From CAYTAU01 sp964442075 (GTDB taxonomy: Bacteria > Bacteroidota > Bacteroidia > Bacteroidales > CAYTAU01), in the NCBI GenBank assembly GCA_964442075.1, contig CAYTWH010000008.1, positions 1 to 64,000 of the forward strand: 64,000 nucleotides of DNA, written 5' to 3'. The notes below the pieces were generated by a model. It was given only the letters and a program-made list of their open reading frames with translations. It made no database searches and was not told where the DNA came from. This document shows, piece after piece, positions 43,759 through 53,462 of the stretch (the stretch's first letter is position 1; each line of letters starts with the position of its first letter). A program made the position numbers and the translations under genes.

Positions 43759-44997
43759 ATGGAAAATTTAAATTTAATAGAAACTTTTTCTGAATTTAAA
43801 GAGTTGAAAAATATTGATCGTGCAACAATGATGACAGTGTTGGAAGATGTATTTAGAAGTATTTTAGAAAGACGATATGGTACCGATGAGAATTTTGATA
43901 TTATTATAAATATTGACAAGGGTGATTTTGAGATTTGGAGAAATCGTGAAGTTGTAGAAGATGATAAAATTGAGGATAAAAACCTACAAATTACTTTATC
44001 TGATGCCATTAAAATAGATGATGATTATGAAGTAGGTGAGGATTTTACAGATGAGGTAAAACTTGCTGATTTTGGAAGAAGAGCAATTCTTTCATTAAGA
44101 CAAAATTTAGCATCAAAAATACTTGAACTTGAAAAAAATAATGTTTTTTCAAAATACAAAGACAAAATAGGAGATATTGTTACGGCAGAAGTATATCAGA
44201 TATGGAAAAAAGAAATATTATTGTTAGATGACGAGGGTAACGAACTTATTTTGCCAAAAACAGAACAAATACCTATTGATTTTTTCAGAAAAGGAGATAC
44301 ATTAAGAGCTGTTGTGATAAATGTTGAAATGAAAAACAATATCCCATTAATTACTTTATCACGCACCACTCCTCTTTTAATTGAGAGACTTTTTGAATTA
44401 GAAGTACCTGAAATATTTGATGGATTAATTACAATTAAAAAAATTGTGAGAATTCCCGGCGAAAGAGCAAAAGTGGCTGTTGAATCTTATGATGAAAGAG
44501 TAGATCCTGTTGGAGCATGTGTTGGGATGAAAGGCTCAAGGATTCATGGTATTGTAAGAGAGTTGAGAAACGAAAATATTGATGTAATAAATTATACAAA
44601 CAATATGCATTTGTATATTACAAGATCATTAAGCCCTGCAAAAGTTACTTCAATTAAATTTAATGAAGAAGAAATGAAAGCTGAGGTTTTTTTAGATCCA
44701 GATCAAGTTTCTCTGGCAATTGGAAAAGGTGGATTAAACATTAAATTAGCAAGTTTATTGTGCGGATATGAATTAGATGTTTATAGAGATATTGAAGAGA
44801 GTGACGAAGATGATGTAAATCTTGATGAATTTGTTGATGAAATTGAAGATTGGGTAATTGATGGATTAAAAGCAATTGGTTGTGATACAGCAAAAAGTGT
44901 TTTAGAATTATCCGTTGAAGAATTGGTGAAGCGTACCGATTTTGAAGAAGAAACAATAGAAAATGTTTTAAATGTTATTAAAGCTGAATTTGAATAA
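43759..44997 (+). CDS. nusA: Transcription termination/antitermination factor NusA
   Basis: A 412-aa RNA-polymerase-binding factor controlling pausing and termination. The N-terminal domain (about 1-125) includes TMMTVLEDVFRSILERRYG. An S1 domain (about 135-200: GDIVTAEVYQIWKKEILLL) is followed by two KH domains with RIPGERAKVAVESYDERVDPVGACVG and LDPDQVSLAIGKGGLNIKLAS. An acidic linker and a short helix-hairpin-helix-like end (DTAKSVLELSVEELVKRTDF) complete it. The length matches Bacteroidota NusA, which lacks the long E. coli C-terminal repeats. Second gene of rimP-nusA-infB. Confidence 0.95.
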   Translation: MENLNLIETFSEFKELKNIDRATMMTVLEDVFRSILERRYGTDENFDIIINIDKGDFEIWRNREVVEDDKIEDKNLQITLSDAIKIDDDYEVGEDFTDEVKLADFGRRAILSLRQNLASKILELEKNNVFSKYKDKIGDIVTAEVYQIWKKEILLLDDEGNELILPKTEQIPIDFFRKGDTLRAVVINVEMKNNIPLITLSRTTPLLIERLFELEVPEIFDGLITIKKIVRIPGERAKVAVESYDERVDPVGACVGMKGSRIHGIVRELRNENIDVINYTNNMHLYITRSLSPAKVTSIKFNEEEMKAEVFLDPDQVSLAIGKGGLNIKLASLLCGYELDVYRDIEESDEDDVNLDEFVDEIEDWVIDGLKAIGCDTAKSVLELSVEELVKRTDFEEETIENVLNVIKAEFE

Positions 44998-45052
44998 AGA
45001 ATTATATATATATCAATTTAGATTAATTATTCGATAAGATTTTAATCAGTAT

Positions 45053-47911
45053 ATGGCAAAAGAAGGCAAAGGAACAAGGCTAAGTAAAGCTGCAAAAGAA
45101 TTTAATGTTGGAATTTCAACTATTATTGAATTCCTTAACAATAAGGGGATTGAAGTAGAATCTAATCCAAATACTAAAATTTCTTCAGAGGTATATGATA
45201 TACTTTTCGGCGAATACAGTTCAGATATTTCTATCAAAAAGAAATCAGAAGAATTGAGTCAAAAACTTCATCAGGAAAAACAAGAAAATATTTCATCTGA
45301 CGACAATATTGATGAACAAGAAATTGAAGAGGAAGAAGACCAATTAATTATCAAAGACCTTAGCAGTTCTAATGTTTTATCAGAAACCCAAAAAGAAAAG
45401 CCAAAGGTCATTGGAAAAATAGATATTGACCCGGTTAAAAAACAAAAAACTGAGAAAGTAGAAGAAAGTCAAGAACAAAAAATTGAAGATGTTGAAGTCA
45501 AAGTTGAAGAAGAAAAAGAAGAAGTAATTAAACCTGATACTTCAAAAAGTAAAGATGACGTTACTGTAGTTGGTAAAATTGACCTTGAGTCTATGAATCA
45601 AAAAACCAGACCTACAAAAAAAACCAAAGAAGAAAAAGAAACAGAACGACAAGCAAAGTTTAAAACTAAAAAAGTAGAAAAAAGTACAAGCAAAGAGAAA
45701 TTGCAAACAGAAGAGATACGGGAAACAATCATAGAAACAGCAGAAGAAGTAGGAAAAGTTATTAAAGCTGAAGCTGAAAAATTAACAGGACCAACTGTTG
45801 TCGGAAAAATTGAACTACCTCAAAAACAAGAAAAGAAAAAAGAAGAAGAGAAAAAAACTCATAAACAAACAGAATATAATAAAAAGAGAAAACGTAAACG
45901 CATAAAAAAACCTGTAGCTGTTACTAATGAAAAAGTAAAACAGGAAGATGACAAAAAGGGCAAGAAACAATTTACAAAAGGGAAGAAGAAACATTTCAGA
46001 AAAGAAGTTGATCAGGAAGATGTACAAAAGCATATAAAAGAAACTCTTGAAAAACTTACTTCAAAAAGTAAATCGAAAGGGGCAAAATACAGAAGAGAAA
46101 AACGTGATGCAGATAAAGAAAAAGTTATAGCTGACGCAGAAAAGCAAGAAAAAGAAAAGAATATTTTAAAAGTTACAGAATTTGTTTCTGTAAGCGAGTT
46201 ATCTACAATGATGAATGTACCGGCAAACGAAATTATTGCTACTTGCATGAATTTAGGCTTATTTGTTTCTATTAATCAAAGGTTAGATGCCGAAACAATG
46301 TCATTAGTTGCAGATGAATTTGATTTTAAAGTAGAATTTGTAAGCATTGAAATTCTTGAAAATATAAAAACAGAAGAAGATAAACCTGAAGACCTTGTGC
46401 ATCGTTCTCCAATTGTTACTATAATGGGGCATGTTGACCATGGTAAAACAAAACTACTTGACCATATTAGAAATACAAATGTAGTTGCAGGTGAAGCAGG
46501 CGGCATTACTCAACATATAGGAGCGTATAGCGTTGAGGTAGATGGCGGTAAGAGAATAACCTTTCTCGATACTCCCGGTCATGAAGCATTTACTGCTATG
46601 AGAGCAAGGGGAGCGCAAATTACTGATATAGTTGTTGTTGTTATTGCTGCTGATGATGGCATTATGCCTCAAACTGTTGAAGCAATAAATCATGCATCTG
46701 CCGCAGGTGTACCAATAATTTTTGCTATTAATAAAATAGATAAACCTGCTGCAAATCCGGAAAAGATAAAAGAAGAACTCAGTAAAATGAATTATTTGGT
46801 TGAAGACTGGGGTGGAAAATATCAATCGCAGGAAATATCGGCAAAAAAAGGTTTAAATATTGATGAATTATTAGAAAAAATTCTTTTAGAAGCTGAAATG
46901 CTTGAATTAACAGCAAATCCTAACAAGCAAGCTATTGGTACTATATTAGAATCTGAACTTGATAAAGGAAGAGGATATATTTCTACATTATTAGTTGAGG
47001 CGGGAACATTAAAAATTGGGAATTTTATACTTGCCGGTAATTATACAGGACATGTCAAAGCATTATATAATGAACGAGAAACAAAAATTAAAGAAGCAGG
47101 ACCTGCAACACCTGTACAAATATTAGGATTGAATGGTGCACCGCAAGCCGGAGACAAGTTCAATATAATGGAAAGCCACAGTGAAGCCAAAGAAATTGCA
47201 AACAGGCGTATACATCTTGCCAGAGAACAAGGTTTACGAACTCAAAAACATATTACATTAGATGAAATTGGAAGAAGAATTGCAATTGGTAACTTCCAAG
47301 AACTTAATATAATTATTAAAGGTGATGTTGATGGTTCTATTGAAGCACTTACCGATTCACTTATAAAACTTTCTACTGAAGAAATTCAAATAAATGTTAT
47401 ACACAAAGCAGTTGGACAAATTTCAGAATCTGATGTTTTACTTGCATCTGCTTCTGATGCCATAATTGTTGGTTTCCAGGTTAGAGCTTCTATTGGCGCT
47501 AGAAAACTTGCCGAAAAAGAAGAAATAGATATCAGACTTTATTCAATTATATATGATGCTGTAAATGAACTTAAAGATGCCCTTGAAGGTATGCTTTCTC
47601 CAGGAATCAAAGAAGAAATTGTTTGTTCCGTAGAGGTGCGTGAGGTATTTAAAATCACAAAAGTAGGATCAATTGCTGGTTGTATGGTTCTTGATGGTAA
47701 AATAAGCCGTAATACTAAAGTTCGCGTTATAAGAGACGGCATTATTGTTTATACAGGTGTACTTGGCTCACTTAAGCGTTTTAAAGACGACGTAAAAGAA
47801 GTAGGAACAGGTTATGAATGTGGTCTTAATATTGAGAAATATAACGATATTAAAGTTGGAGATATAATAGAAGGCTACGAAGAAAAAGAATTTAAAAGAA
47901 CTTTAAAGTAA
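45053..47911 (+). CDS. infB: Translation initiation factor IF-2
   Basis: A 952-aa GTPase that places initiator tRNA on the 30S subunit. The N-terminus GKGTRLSKAAKEFNVGISTI is the IF2-N domain. A long charged, Lys/Glu-rich linker (about 65-380) contains three spaced copies of a short motif (VIGKIDI, VVGKIDL, VVGKIEL). A second IF2-N domain (FVSVSELSTMMNVPANEIIA) precedes the GTPase domain with IMGHVDHGKTKLLDHIR (G1, about 458), FLDTPGHEAFTAM (G3) and FAINKIDKP (G4). EF-Tu-like domain II and the C-terminal initiator-tRNA domain (GSIAGCMVLDGKISRNTKVR) follow. Last gene of the operon, 55 nt after nusA. Confidence 0.96.
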   Translation: MAKEGKGTRLSKAAKEFNVGISTIIEFLNNKGIEVESNPNTKISSEVYDILFGEYSSDISIKKKSEELSQKLHQEKQENISSDDNIDEQEIEEEEDQLIIKDLSSSNVLSETQKEKPKVIGKIDIDPVKKQKTEKVEESQEQKIEDVEVKVEEEKEEVIKPDTSKSKDDVTVVGKIDLESMNQKTRPTKKTKEEKETERQAKFKTKKVEKSTSKEKLQTEEIRETIIETAEEVGKVIKAEAEKLTGPTVVGKIELPQKQEKKKEEEKKTHKQTEYNKKRKRKRIKKPVAVTNEKVKQEDDKKGKKQFTKGKKKHFRKEVDQEDVQKHIKETLEKLTSKSKSKGAKYRREKRDADKEKVIADAEKQEKEKNILKVTEFVSVSELSTMMNVPANEIIATCMNLGLFVSINQRLDAETMSLVADEFDFKVEFVSIEILENIKTEEDKPEDLVHRSPIVTIMGHVDHGKTKLLDHIRNTNVVAGEAGGITQHIGAYSVEVDGGKRITFLDTPGHEAFTAMRARGAQITDIVVVVIAADDGIMPQTVEAINHASAAGVPIIFAINKIDKPAANPEKIKEELSKMNYLVEDWGGKYQSQEISAKKGLNIDELLEKILLEAEMLELTANPNKQAIGTILESELDKGRGYISTLLVEAGTLKIGNFILAGNYTGHVKALYNERETKIKEAGPATPVQILGLNGAPQAGDKFNIMESHSEAKEIANRRIHLAREQGLRTQKHITLDEIGRRIAIGNFQELNIIIKGDVDGSIEALTDSLIKLSTEEIQINVIHKAVGQISESDVLLASASDAIIVGFQVRASIGARKLAEKEEIDIRLYSIIYDAVNELKDALEGMLSPGIKEEIVCSVEVREVFKITKVGSIAGCMVLDGKISRNTKVRVIRDGIIVYTGVLGSLKRFKDDVKEVGTGYECGLNIEKYNDIKVGDIIEGYEEKEFKRTLK

Positions 47912-47982
47912 AAACAATCTGAGTTTATTGGCTCCATTGTTGCTCATAGACAGCATTTTGTTAAATGCTAGTTCATTACAAG

Positions 47983-48012
47983 AATTTAATATTCAACATT
48001 GAATATTAAATT
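47983..48012. repeat. Perfect AT-rich palindrome between convergent genes
   Basis: AATTTAATATTCAA (47983-47996) and TTGAATATTAAATT (47999-48012) are perfect 14-bp inverted repeats around CA. It lies between the convergent infB and methyltransferase genes and may act as a weak bidirectional terminator, though only two of its 14 base pairs are G-C. It may equally be a dispersed palindrome. Confidence 0.65.
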
Positions 48013-48017
48013 TATTA

Positions 48018-48821
48018 TTAAACAATTTTTCTAACTATCCAAATATCCTGAGGCAACCAATTGCTTTCTGGTTCTTTCTCCACATGCTCAAGAATTTCAA
48101 CATTATCAAACAATTTTATCATAAATTCTTTTGGCTGAAACGCAGAATATGTTCTATGCCCCTCTTTCACTTGCCCTCTAACTATTAATTTTCCTGTTTC
48201 AAATCTGCTTTTTTCAATATCGGTGAATTTAACATTGAAAATATTGCCTTGCGTTGTTAAAAATAATATTCCGTTTTTATTCAATATTCTGTGTAATTCT
48301 TTATACCAGTCGTAATGCATTTGTTCCGATAAATGTGTAAAAATTGATATACCGTATATTACATCAAAAAAATTATCGGGATAAGGCAGTTTTGCTTTTA
48401 GATCGTTCTTATTAAATTTAATTCCGGGCAAATTTTCTGCACACCATTTTATTGAATTTTCATTATAATCTGTACCATAAAACTCGCAGTTGTTACCAAT
48501 TATTTTTGGCAAATGGCGTATTATTCTTCCTGGTCCACATCCCCAATCAAGAATTTTCAAGTTTTTTAGTTCCTTATACTTAGAAAAATACTCTTCTATC
48601 CATTTTGCTGTATCAATACCATCAGTATAATATTTTTTGTAATTTACCTGAAACGATTCATACATTAAGTAATCTGATGGAAGAATAACATCAGTATTAT
48701 TTTTTTTAAATTCTTTATTTATATACCTATTCGTTAATTTCTGATTATAATAGCGTAGCCGGTCAACTAAATGCATTAATCTTAAAGACCTTAATAAATT
48801 TGATATTTTTCCTTTTTGCAT
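48018..48821 (-). CDS. SAM-dependent methyltransferase, class I
   Basis: A 267-aa cytoplasmic enzyme. The SAM motif is LKILDWGCGPGRIIRHLPKI near residues 97-114, followed by CEFYGTDYNENSIKWCAENL, then the post-II motif FFDVIYGISIFTHLSEQMHYDW and ILNKNGILFLTTQG. The N-terminal 90 residues are basic and aromatic, with LRSLRLMHLVDRLRYYNQKL, as in methyltransferases tied to glycosyltransferase clusters. Acceptor unknown. It converges on infB and lies 51 nt downstream of uvrB on the same strand, so it may be read through from that gene. Confidence 0.8.
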   Translation of the reverse strand: MQKGKISNLLRSLRLMHLVDRLRYYNQKLTNRYINKEFKKNNTDVILPSDYLMYESFQVNYKKYYTDGIDTAKWIEEYFSKYKELKNLKILDWGCGPGRIIRHLPKIIGNNCEFYGTDYNENSIKWCAENLPGIKFNKNDLKAKLPYPDNFFDVIYGISIFTHLSEQMHYDWYKELHRILNKNGILFLTTQGNIFNVKFTDIEKSRFETGKLIVRGQVKEGHRTYSAFQPKEFMIKLFDNVEILEHVEKEPESNWLPQDIWIVRKIV

Positions 48822-48872
48822 TTTGTAATTTAAATATATTTATATAATGCTTACTGCAAAACAATCAGCATA

Positions 48873-50897
48873 TTAATCAATTTTTTGTTTGCCTTTCAAC
48901 AAGTCTTGTAACACAATAATTTCATCTCTATAACGAGCAGCATCAATAAAGTTTAATTCTTTAGAAGCTCTTTTCATTGACCTTTCTGCTTTCTCAATAG
49001 CTTTTAGCAAAGCATCATTATTCATATACTGCACAACAGGGTCGGCAGCAATATTTACATTATTATTTTCAATGTACGCTTTACCTTGTTTTAGTTTATC
49101 AATAATTTTATCCATTACATTCTTAGATGCTTTAATTATCTGACGAGGTGTAATATCGTTTTCCTGATTATACTTAAGTTGTTTCTCTCTACGGCGATTG
49201 GTTTCATCGATAGTAATTTGCATTGAACGAGTAATTTTATCAGCATACATTATTACTTTTCCATTAATGTTTCTCGCAGCCCTTCCAGATGTTTGCGTTA
49301 ATGAACGTGCATCTCTTAAAAAACCCTCTTTATCAGCATCTAATATAGCTACAAGCGATACTTCGGGCAAATCCAAACCCTCGCGAAGCAAGTTTATGCC
49401 TATTAGAACATCGAACATGCCTTTGCGCAACTGCTCCATAATTTCTACACGTTCAAGAGTATTGATATCGGAATGGATATATCGGCAACGAACATTTAAT
49501 TTGGTAAAATATTTGGTCAACTCTTCTGCCATACGTTTTGTAAGAGTTGTTACCAAAACCCGCTCATCAATTTCTGCTCTTTTATTTACTTCTGCAAGCA
49601 AATCATCAATCTGGTTTATACTTGGCCTTACATCTATTTCAGGATCGAGCAAACCTGTGGGGCGAATTATCTGGTCAACAACTACTCCATCGCACTTTTG
49701 CATTTCGTAGTCGGCAGGTGTGGCGCTAACAAATATTGTTTGATTCATTATTGTCTCAAATTCATCAAAACGTAAAGGCCTGTTATCCATTGCGGCAGGC
49801 AAACGAAAACCATAATCTATCAGATTTTCTTTACGAGACCTGTCGCCACCATACATTGCCCTTACCTGTGGCATAGCAACATGGCTTTCATCAACAATAA
49901 AAAGATAATCTTTTGGAAAATAATCTAACAAACAAAAAGGGCGAGCTCCTTTTTTTCTTCCGTCAAAATATCTTGAATAATTTTCAATACCCGAACAATG
50001 TCCAAGTTCTTTTATCATTTCAATATCAAAAGTTACACGGTCTTCAATCCTTTTAGCTTCCAAACTCTTACCTGCATCCTTAAAATACTCAATTTGTTTA
50101 AACAGATCATCTTGAATTTGCTTTATTGCAGAATTCATTCTGTGCTTTGAAGTTATAAAAATTGTTGCAGGAAATATTATAGCTTGCTGTACTACTTCAA
50201 TAGTATTTCCGTTATGCGGATCAATAGTTGAAATTTCTTCAATTTCATCGCCCCAGAAAACCACCCTGAAAGCAATATCATCATATGCAAGGTAAATATC
50301 AACCGTATCGCCACGCACACGAAATTGCCCTCTTGCCAACTCCATTTCTGTTCTTGAATAAAGAGCATCAACTAAGTTTCTTAAAAATTGATTTCTACTA
50401 ACTACCTCTCCTTGCTTTATCTTTATCAGATTTTCATGAAAATCATCAGGGTTTCCAATACCGTATATGCACGAAACAGATGAAATAACAATAATATCTT
50501 TTCTGCCAGAAAGCAAAGATGATGTTGTGCTTAATCGGAGTTTTTCAATTTCATCGTTGATAGAAAGATCTTTTTCTATGTAAGTACCCGTAACAGGCAT
50601 ATAGGCTTCCGGTTGATAATAATCATAATACGAAACAAAATATTCTACTGCATTGTTAGGAAAAAATTGTTTAAACTCTCCGTAAAGCTGTGCTGCAAGA
50701 GTTTTATTATGACTCAATACCAATACGGGTTTTTGAACTTGCTGAATTACATTTGCAACGGTAAATGTTTTACCGGAACCTGTAACACCAAGCAGCGTCT
50801 GGAACTTATTACCATTGTTTACACCTTCTACAAGCTGCTGAATTGCTTCGGGTTGGTCACCTGTTGGTTTGTAATCCGATATTAGCTTAAAATCCAT
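48873..50897 (-). CDS. uvrB: Excinuclease ABC subunit B UvrB
   Basis: A 674-aa DNA-repair helicase-like protein that receives damaged DNA from UvrA and recruits UvrC. The Walker A motif is LLGVTGSGKTFTVAN (about 36-50). The damage-probing beta-hairpin is YYDYYQPEAYMP. The DEAD-like motif is FIVDESHVAMPQV. Helicase domain 2 is shown by VLVTTLTKRMAEEL, LIGINLLREGLDLPEVSLV and QTSGRAARN. The C-terminal UVR domain for UvrC contact is ELNFIDAARYRDEIIVLQDLL. Length is typical (about 670 aa). Its ATG is 134 nt from the tRNA-Pro gene on the same strand. Confidence 0.97.
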   Translation of the reverse strand: MDFKLISDYKPTGDQPEAIQQLVEGVNNGNKFQTLLGVTGSGKTFTVANVIQQVQKPVLVLSHNKTLAAQLYGEFKQFFPNNAVEYFVSYYDYYQPEAYMPVTGTYIEKDLSINDEIEKLRLSTTSSLLSGRKDIIVISSVSCIYGIGNPDDFHENLIKIKQGEVVSRNQFLRNLVDALYSRTEMELARGQFRVRGDTVDIYLAYDDIAFRVVFWGDEIEEISTIDPHNGNTIEVVQQAIIFPATIFITSKHRMNSAIKQIQDDLFKQIEYFKDAGKSLEAKRIEDRVTFDIEMIKELGHCSGIENYSRYFDGRKKGARPFCLLDYFPKDYLFIVDESHVAMPQVRAMYGGDRSRKENLIDYGFRLPAAMDNRPLRFDEFETIMNQTIFVSATPADYEMQKCDGVVVDQIIRPTGLLDPEIDVRPSINQIDDLLAEVNKRAEIDERVLVTTLTKRMAEELTKYFTKLNVRCRYIHSDINTLERVEIMEQLRKGMFDVLIGINLLREGLDLPEVSLVAILDADKEGFLRDARSLTQTSGRAARNINGKVIMYADKITRSMQITIDETNRRREKQLKYNQENDITPRQIIKASKNVMDKIIDKLKQGKAYIENNNVNIAADPVVQYMNNDALLKAIEKAERSMKRASKELNFIDAARYRDEIIVLQDLLKGKQKID

Positions 50898-50990
50898 TAA
50901 TCTTTATTAGAGTTTGTAAAATTAGTAAAAAGTTAAAGGGTCTTCTAATAAAAAAATGCTTTATATTTTTAATAAAAAGTTCTGCAAAAT

Positions 50991-51014
50991 AAAAAAAGCT
51001 CTGTTATACAGAGC
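50991..51014 (-). terminator. Rho-independent terminator of tRNA-Pro
   Basis: On the minus strand GCTCTGT (51014-51008) and ACAGAGC (51004-50998) form a perfect 7-bp stem with a 3-nt loop, followed by seven T (50997-50991). It lies 18 nt after the tRNA 3' end. Confidence 0.85.
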
Positions 51015-51031
51015 CTTAAGACTGCATTTTG

Positions 51032-51107
51032 TCGGAGTGAAAAGATTTGAACTTTCGACCCCTGGTCCCCCAGACCAGTACTCTAAACCATGCTGAGCTA
51101 CACCCCG
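51032..51107 (-). tRNA. tRNA-Pro, anticodon GGG
   Basis: On the minus strand the acceptor arms CGGGGTG (51107-51101) and CACTCCG (51039-51033) pair with one G-U. The anticodon stem CTGGT/ACCAG encloses the loop CTGGGGG, so the anticodon is GGG, reading CCC/CCT proline codons. The T arm contains GTTCAAATC. The 3' CCA is not encoded. The length of 76 nt including the discriminator A is normal. Confidence 0.95.
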
Positions 51108-51233
51108 ATCGTTTTAAAATTACTGTACAAATTTACATAAAATTCTTAAATCATAATATAGGTAAAATAAAAAAGATTCACCTTATGTCATATCTCATTT
51201 TTTATAGTTAATTATTTTTAACAATTTTGCAAT

Positions 51234-53447
51234 ATGAAAATCATAATACAATTGATTTCAATAAAAAAACATGTACTTTTTGTTCTATTATTTTTAATAA
51301 GTTTTGCATTTTTCTCTCAAAATCCAAAAATTGACAGTTTAAAACAATTACTAGTCAACGCAAAAGACACATTAAGAATTGACGTATTAAATCAACTTAC
51401 TTATGATGAAATGTATTCTGATCCTGCAAACAGTATTAAATGGTCTAAAGAAGCCTACTTGTTAGCTGATAGCCTTAATGATATAAAAAGAAAAAATACA
51501 GCTGCCACTAATCTTGGCATACTACATATTGAAAAAGGAAATTATAAAATTGCCAGAAAATATTATAATGATTTTTTGGAATATTCAATACAAGAACAAG
51601 ACTCAATTAATATTGCACGTTCTTATGGTAATATTGGAAATACCTACTATCGTGAAGTTGTTGAAGACAAAGCTCTGGAAAATTATTGGAAAGCACTAAA
51701 AATATTTGAAGCTTTAAATCATGAAAATGGTATAGCAATGACACATGCTACAATTGGAAATTTATATTTATTATTAGAAAAACATGATGAAGCATTAGAA
51801 TATTACAAAACAGCTTATAAAATATTCGAAAAATTGGGGAAAAAAGGTGTTTGTGCTATAACGTCGATGAATATAGGTATTATTTATAAAAGAACCCGGC
51901 AAAATGAAAAAGCAATCTTATATTTTTCAAAAGCTTATAAAACCTTTAAAGAATTGGGATATAAAAGACATTTTGCTCAATGTCTTGCAAATATTGGAGA
52001 TATTTATTTATTTAAAGAAGAATACAACAATGCAATTAATGAATATAACCGGGCTTTAAAAGTTTTTAAAGAGTATGATTTTAAAGAAGATGTTATTCTT
52101 TGTATTTCCGGCATTGGTAAAGCATATAAAAATCTTAATAAACCAAAATTAGCTATTGTTTTTTTTAAAGAAGCTTTGAAACTATCTAAAGGATTAAATT
52201 CAATTCAATATGAAGAAGGTGCAAATTACTACCTATATTCAACATATAAAGATATTGGAGATTATAAAAACGCTCTATTGTCGCATGAAGAATATTTGCT
52301 AATTCACGATTCTATATACGATATTACTGAACAGAAAAAATTATCCGAGTTAATGACGGAATTTGAAACAGAAAAAAAAGAAAAAGAAATTGAACTGTTA
52401 AATAAAGATAAAAAATTACAAAAATTAGAAATTGAAAAAAATCAGGCACAAATTAATAAACAACAAATTATTATTTATGTTGTTATAATTGGAATAATAC
52501 TTATTCTTATATTTTTCATTGTTCTTTACAAGCAATTTCGCGATAAAAAGAAAAAAAATATACAACTTGCTTTAAGAAATGAAGAAATATCACAACAAAA
52601 AGAAGAAATAGAAACTCAAAAAGATGAAATTGAATCGCAAAGAGATGCGATTTTTGATCAGAATAAAGATATTACAGACAGTATTGAATATGCAAAGCGT
52701 ATTCAGAATGCAATGCTACCTGTCGAGAACGATTTTCACAACATTTTACCGGAAAGTTTTATTTTATTTCTTCCTCGTGATATTGTAAGTGGCGATTTTT
52801 ACTGGTTTCATAAATATAACAATAAAATTATTATTGCTGCTGCAGATTGCACAGGACATGGAGTACCCGGAGCTTTTATGAGTTTAATAGGAATTACATT
52901 TTTAAACGAAATTGTTATTGAAAAAAACATCTTAAAACCTTCTGATATCCTTGATCTTTTAAGAAGAAATATAATTGATTCTCTTCATCAAACTAAAGTT
53001 GATTACAATAAAATTGAAAATATGTCACAAATAGTTAAAGACGGAATGGATATTTCTGTTTGCACTATAGATACTGACAATAATATGGTAGAATTTGCCG
53101 GAGCACATAATCACTTATACATAATAAGAAACAATGAATTAGAAATATTTAAAGCAGACAGAATGCCTGTTAGTGTATCGCCAAAACAAGATGTGCCTTT
53201 TACAAACCACAGAATAAAAATTAATAAAGATGATATTTTATACCTATTTTCAGATGGTTATATTGACCAATTTGGAGGAGAATATGGTCATAAATTAAAA
53301 TCGAAAAATTTCAAAAAACTGCTTTTAGAAATTCATAAGGAAAACATGAAGAAACAAAAAGAGATTCTTGAAAATAATTTTAATATCTGGAAAGGCGATT
53401 TAGCACAACTTGACGATGTACTAATAATTGGTTTAAAAATTAAATGA
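51234..53447 (+). CDS. TPR-containing membrane protein with SpoIIE-type PP2C phosphatase domain
   Basis: A 737-aa signalling protein. A signal peptide or N-terminal anchor (about 10-30, ending FFSQ) precedes about six to seven tetratricopeptide repeats (about 55-360), with motifs such as GNTYYREVVEDKALENYWKA and NIGDIYLFKEEYNNAINEYN. A helix and coiled coil (about 365-410), one transmembrane segment (about 411-433, IIIYVVIIGIILILIFFIV), and a Gln/Glu-rich coiled coil (about 440-475) follow. The SpoIIE domain (about 495-737) carries the metal-binding aspartates in SGDFYWFH, AAADCTGHGVPGAFMS and DDVLIIG. The sensor part faces the periplasm and the Ser/Thr phosphatase the cytoplasm. Such proteins often act in partner-switching on anti-sigma antagonists; the target is not in the window. 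It converges with a receiver-domain gene. Confidence 0.88.
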   Translation: MKIIIQLISIKKHVLFVLLFLISFAFFSQNPKIDSLKQLLVNAKDTLRIDVLNQLTYDEMYSDPANSIKWSKEAYLLADSLNDIKRKNTAATNLGILHIEKGNYKIARKYYNDFLEYSIQEQDSINIARSYGNIGNTYYREVVEDKALENYWKALKIFEALNHENGIAMTHATIGNLYLLLEKHDEALEYYKTAYKIFEKLGKKGVCAITSMNIGIIYKRTRQNEKAILYFSKAYKTFKELGYKRHFAQCLANIGDIYLFKEEYNNAINEYNRALKVFKEYDFKEDVILCISGIGKAYKNLNKPKLAIVFFKEALKLSKGLNSIQYEEGANYYLYSTYKDIGDYKNALLSHEEYLLIHDSIYDITEQKKLSELMTEFETEKKEKEIELLNKDKKLQKLEIEKNQAQINKQQIIIYVVIIGIILILIFFIVLYKQFRDKKKKNIQLALRNEEISQQKEEIETQKDEIESQRDAIFDQNKDITDSIEYAKRIQNAMLPVENDFHNILPESFILFLPRDIVSGDFYWFHKYNNKIIIAAADCTGHGVPGAFMSLIGITFLNEIVIEKNILKPSDILDLLRRNIIDSLHQTKVDYNKIENMSQIVKDGMDISVCTIDTDNNMVEFAGAHNHLYIIRNNELEIFKADRMPVSVSPKQDVPFTNHRIKINKDDILYLFSDGYIDQFGGEYGHKLKSKNFKKLLLEIHKENMKKQKEILENNFNIWKGDLAQLDDVLIIGLKIK

Positions 53448-53462
53448 AGAACATTTGTAAAT

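Noticed and set aside
45815..46248. Phe/Leu-rich minus-strand frames opposite infB
   Set aside because: They are mirror images of the Lys/Glu-rich linker of IF-2 and have no promoter or homology signal. The similar frames opposite the rplU tail (61502-61796) were rejected for the same reason.
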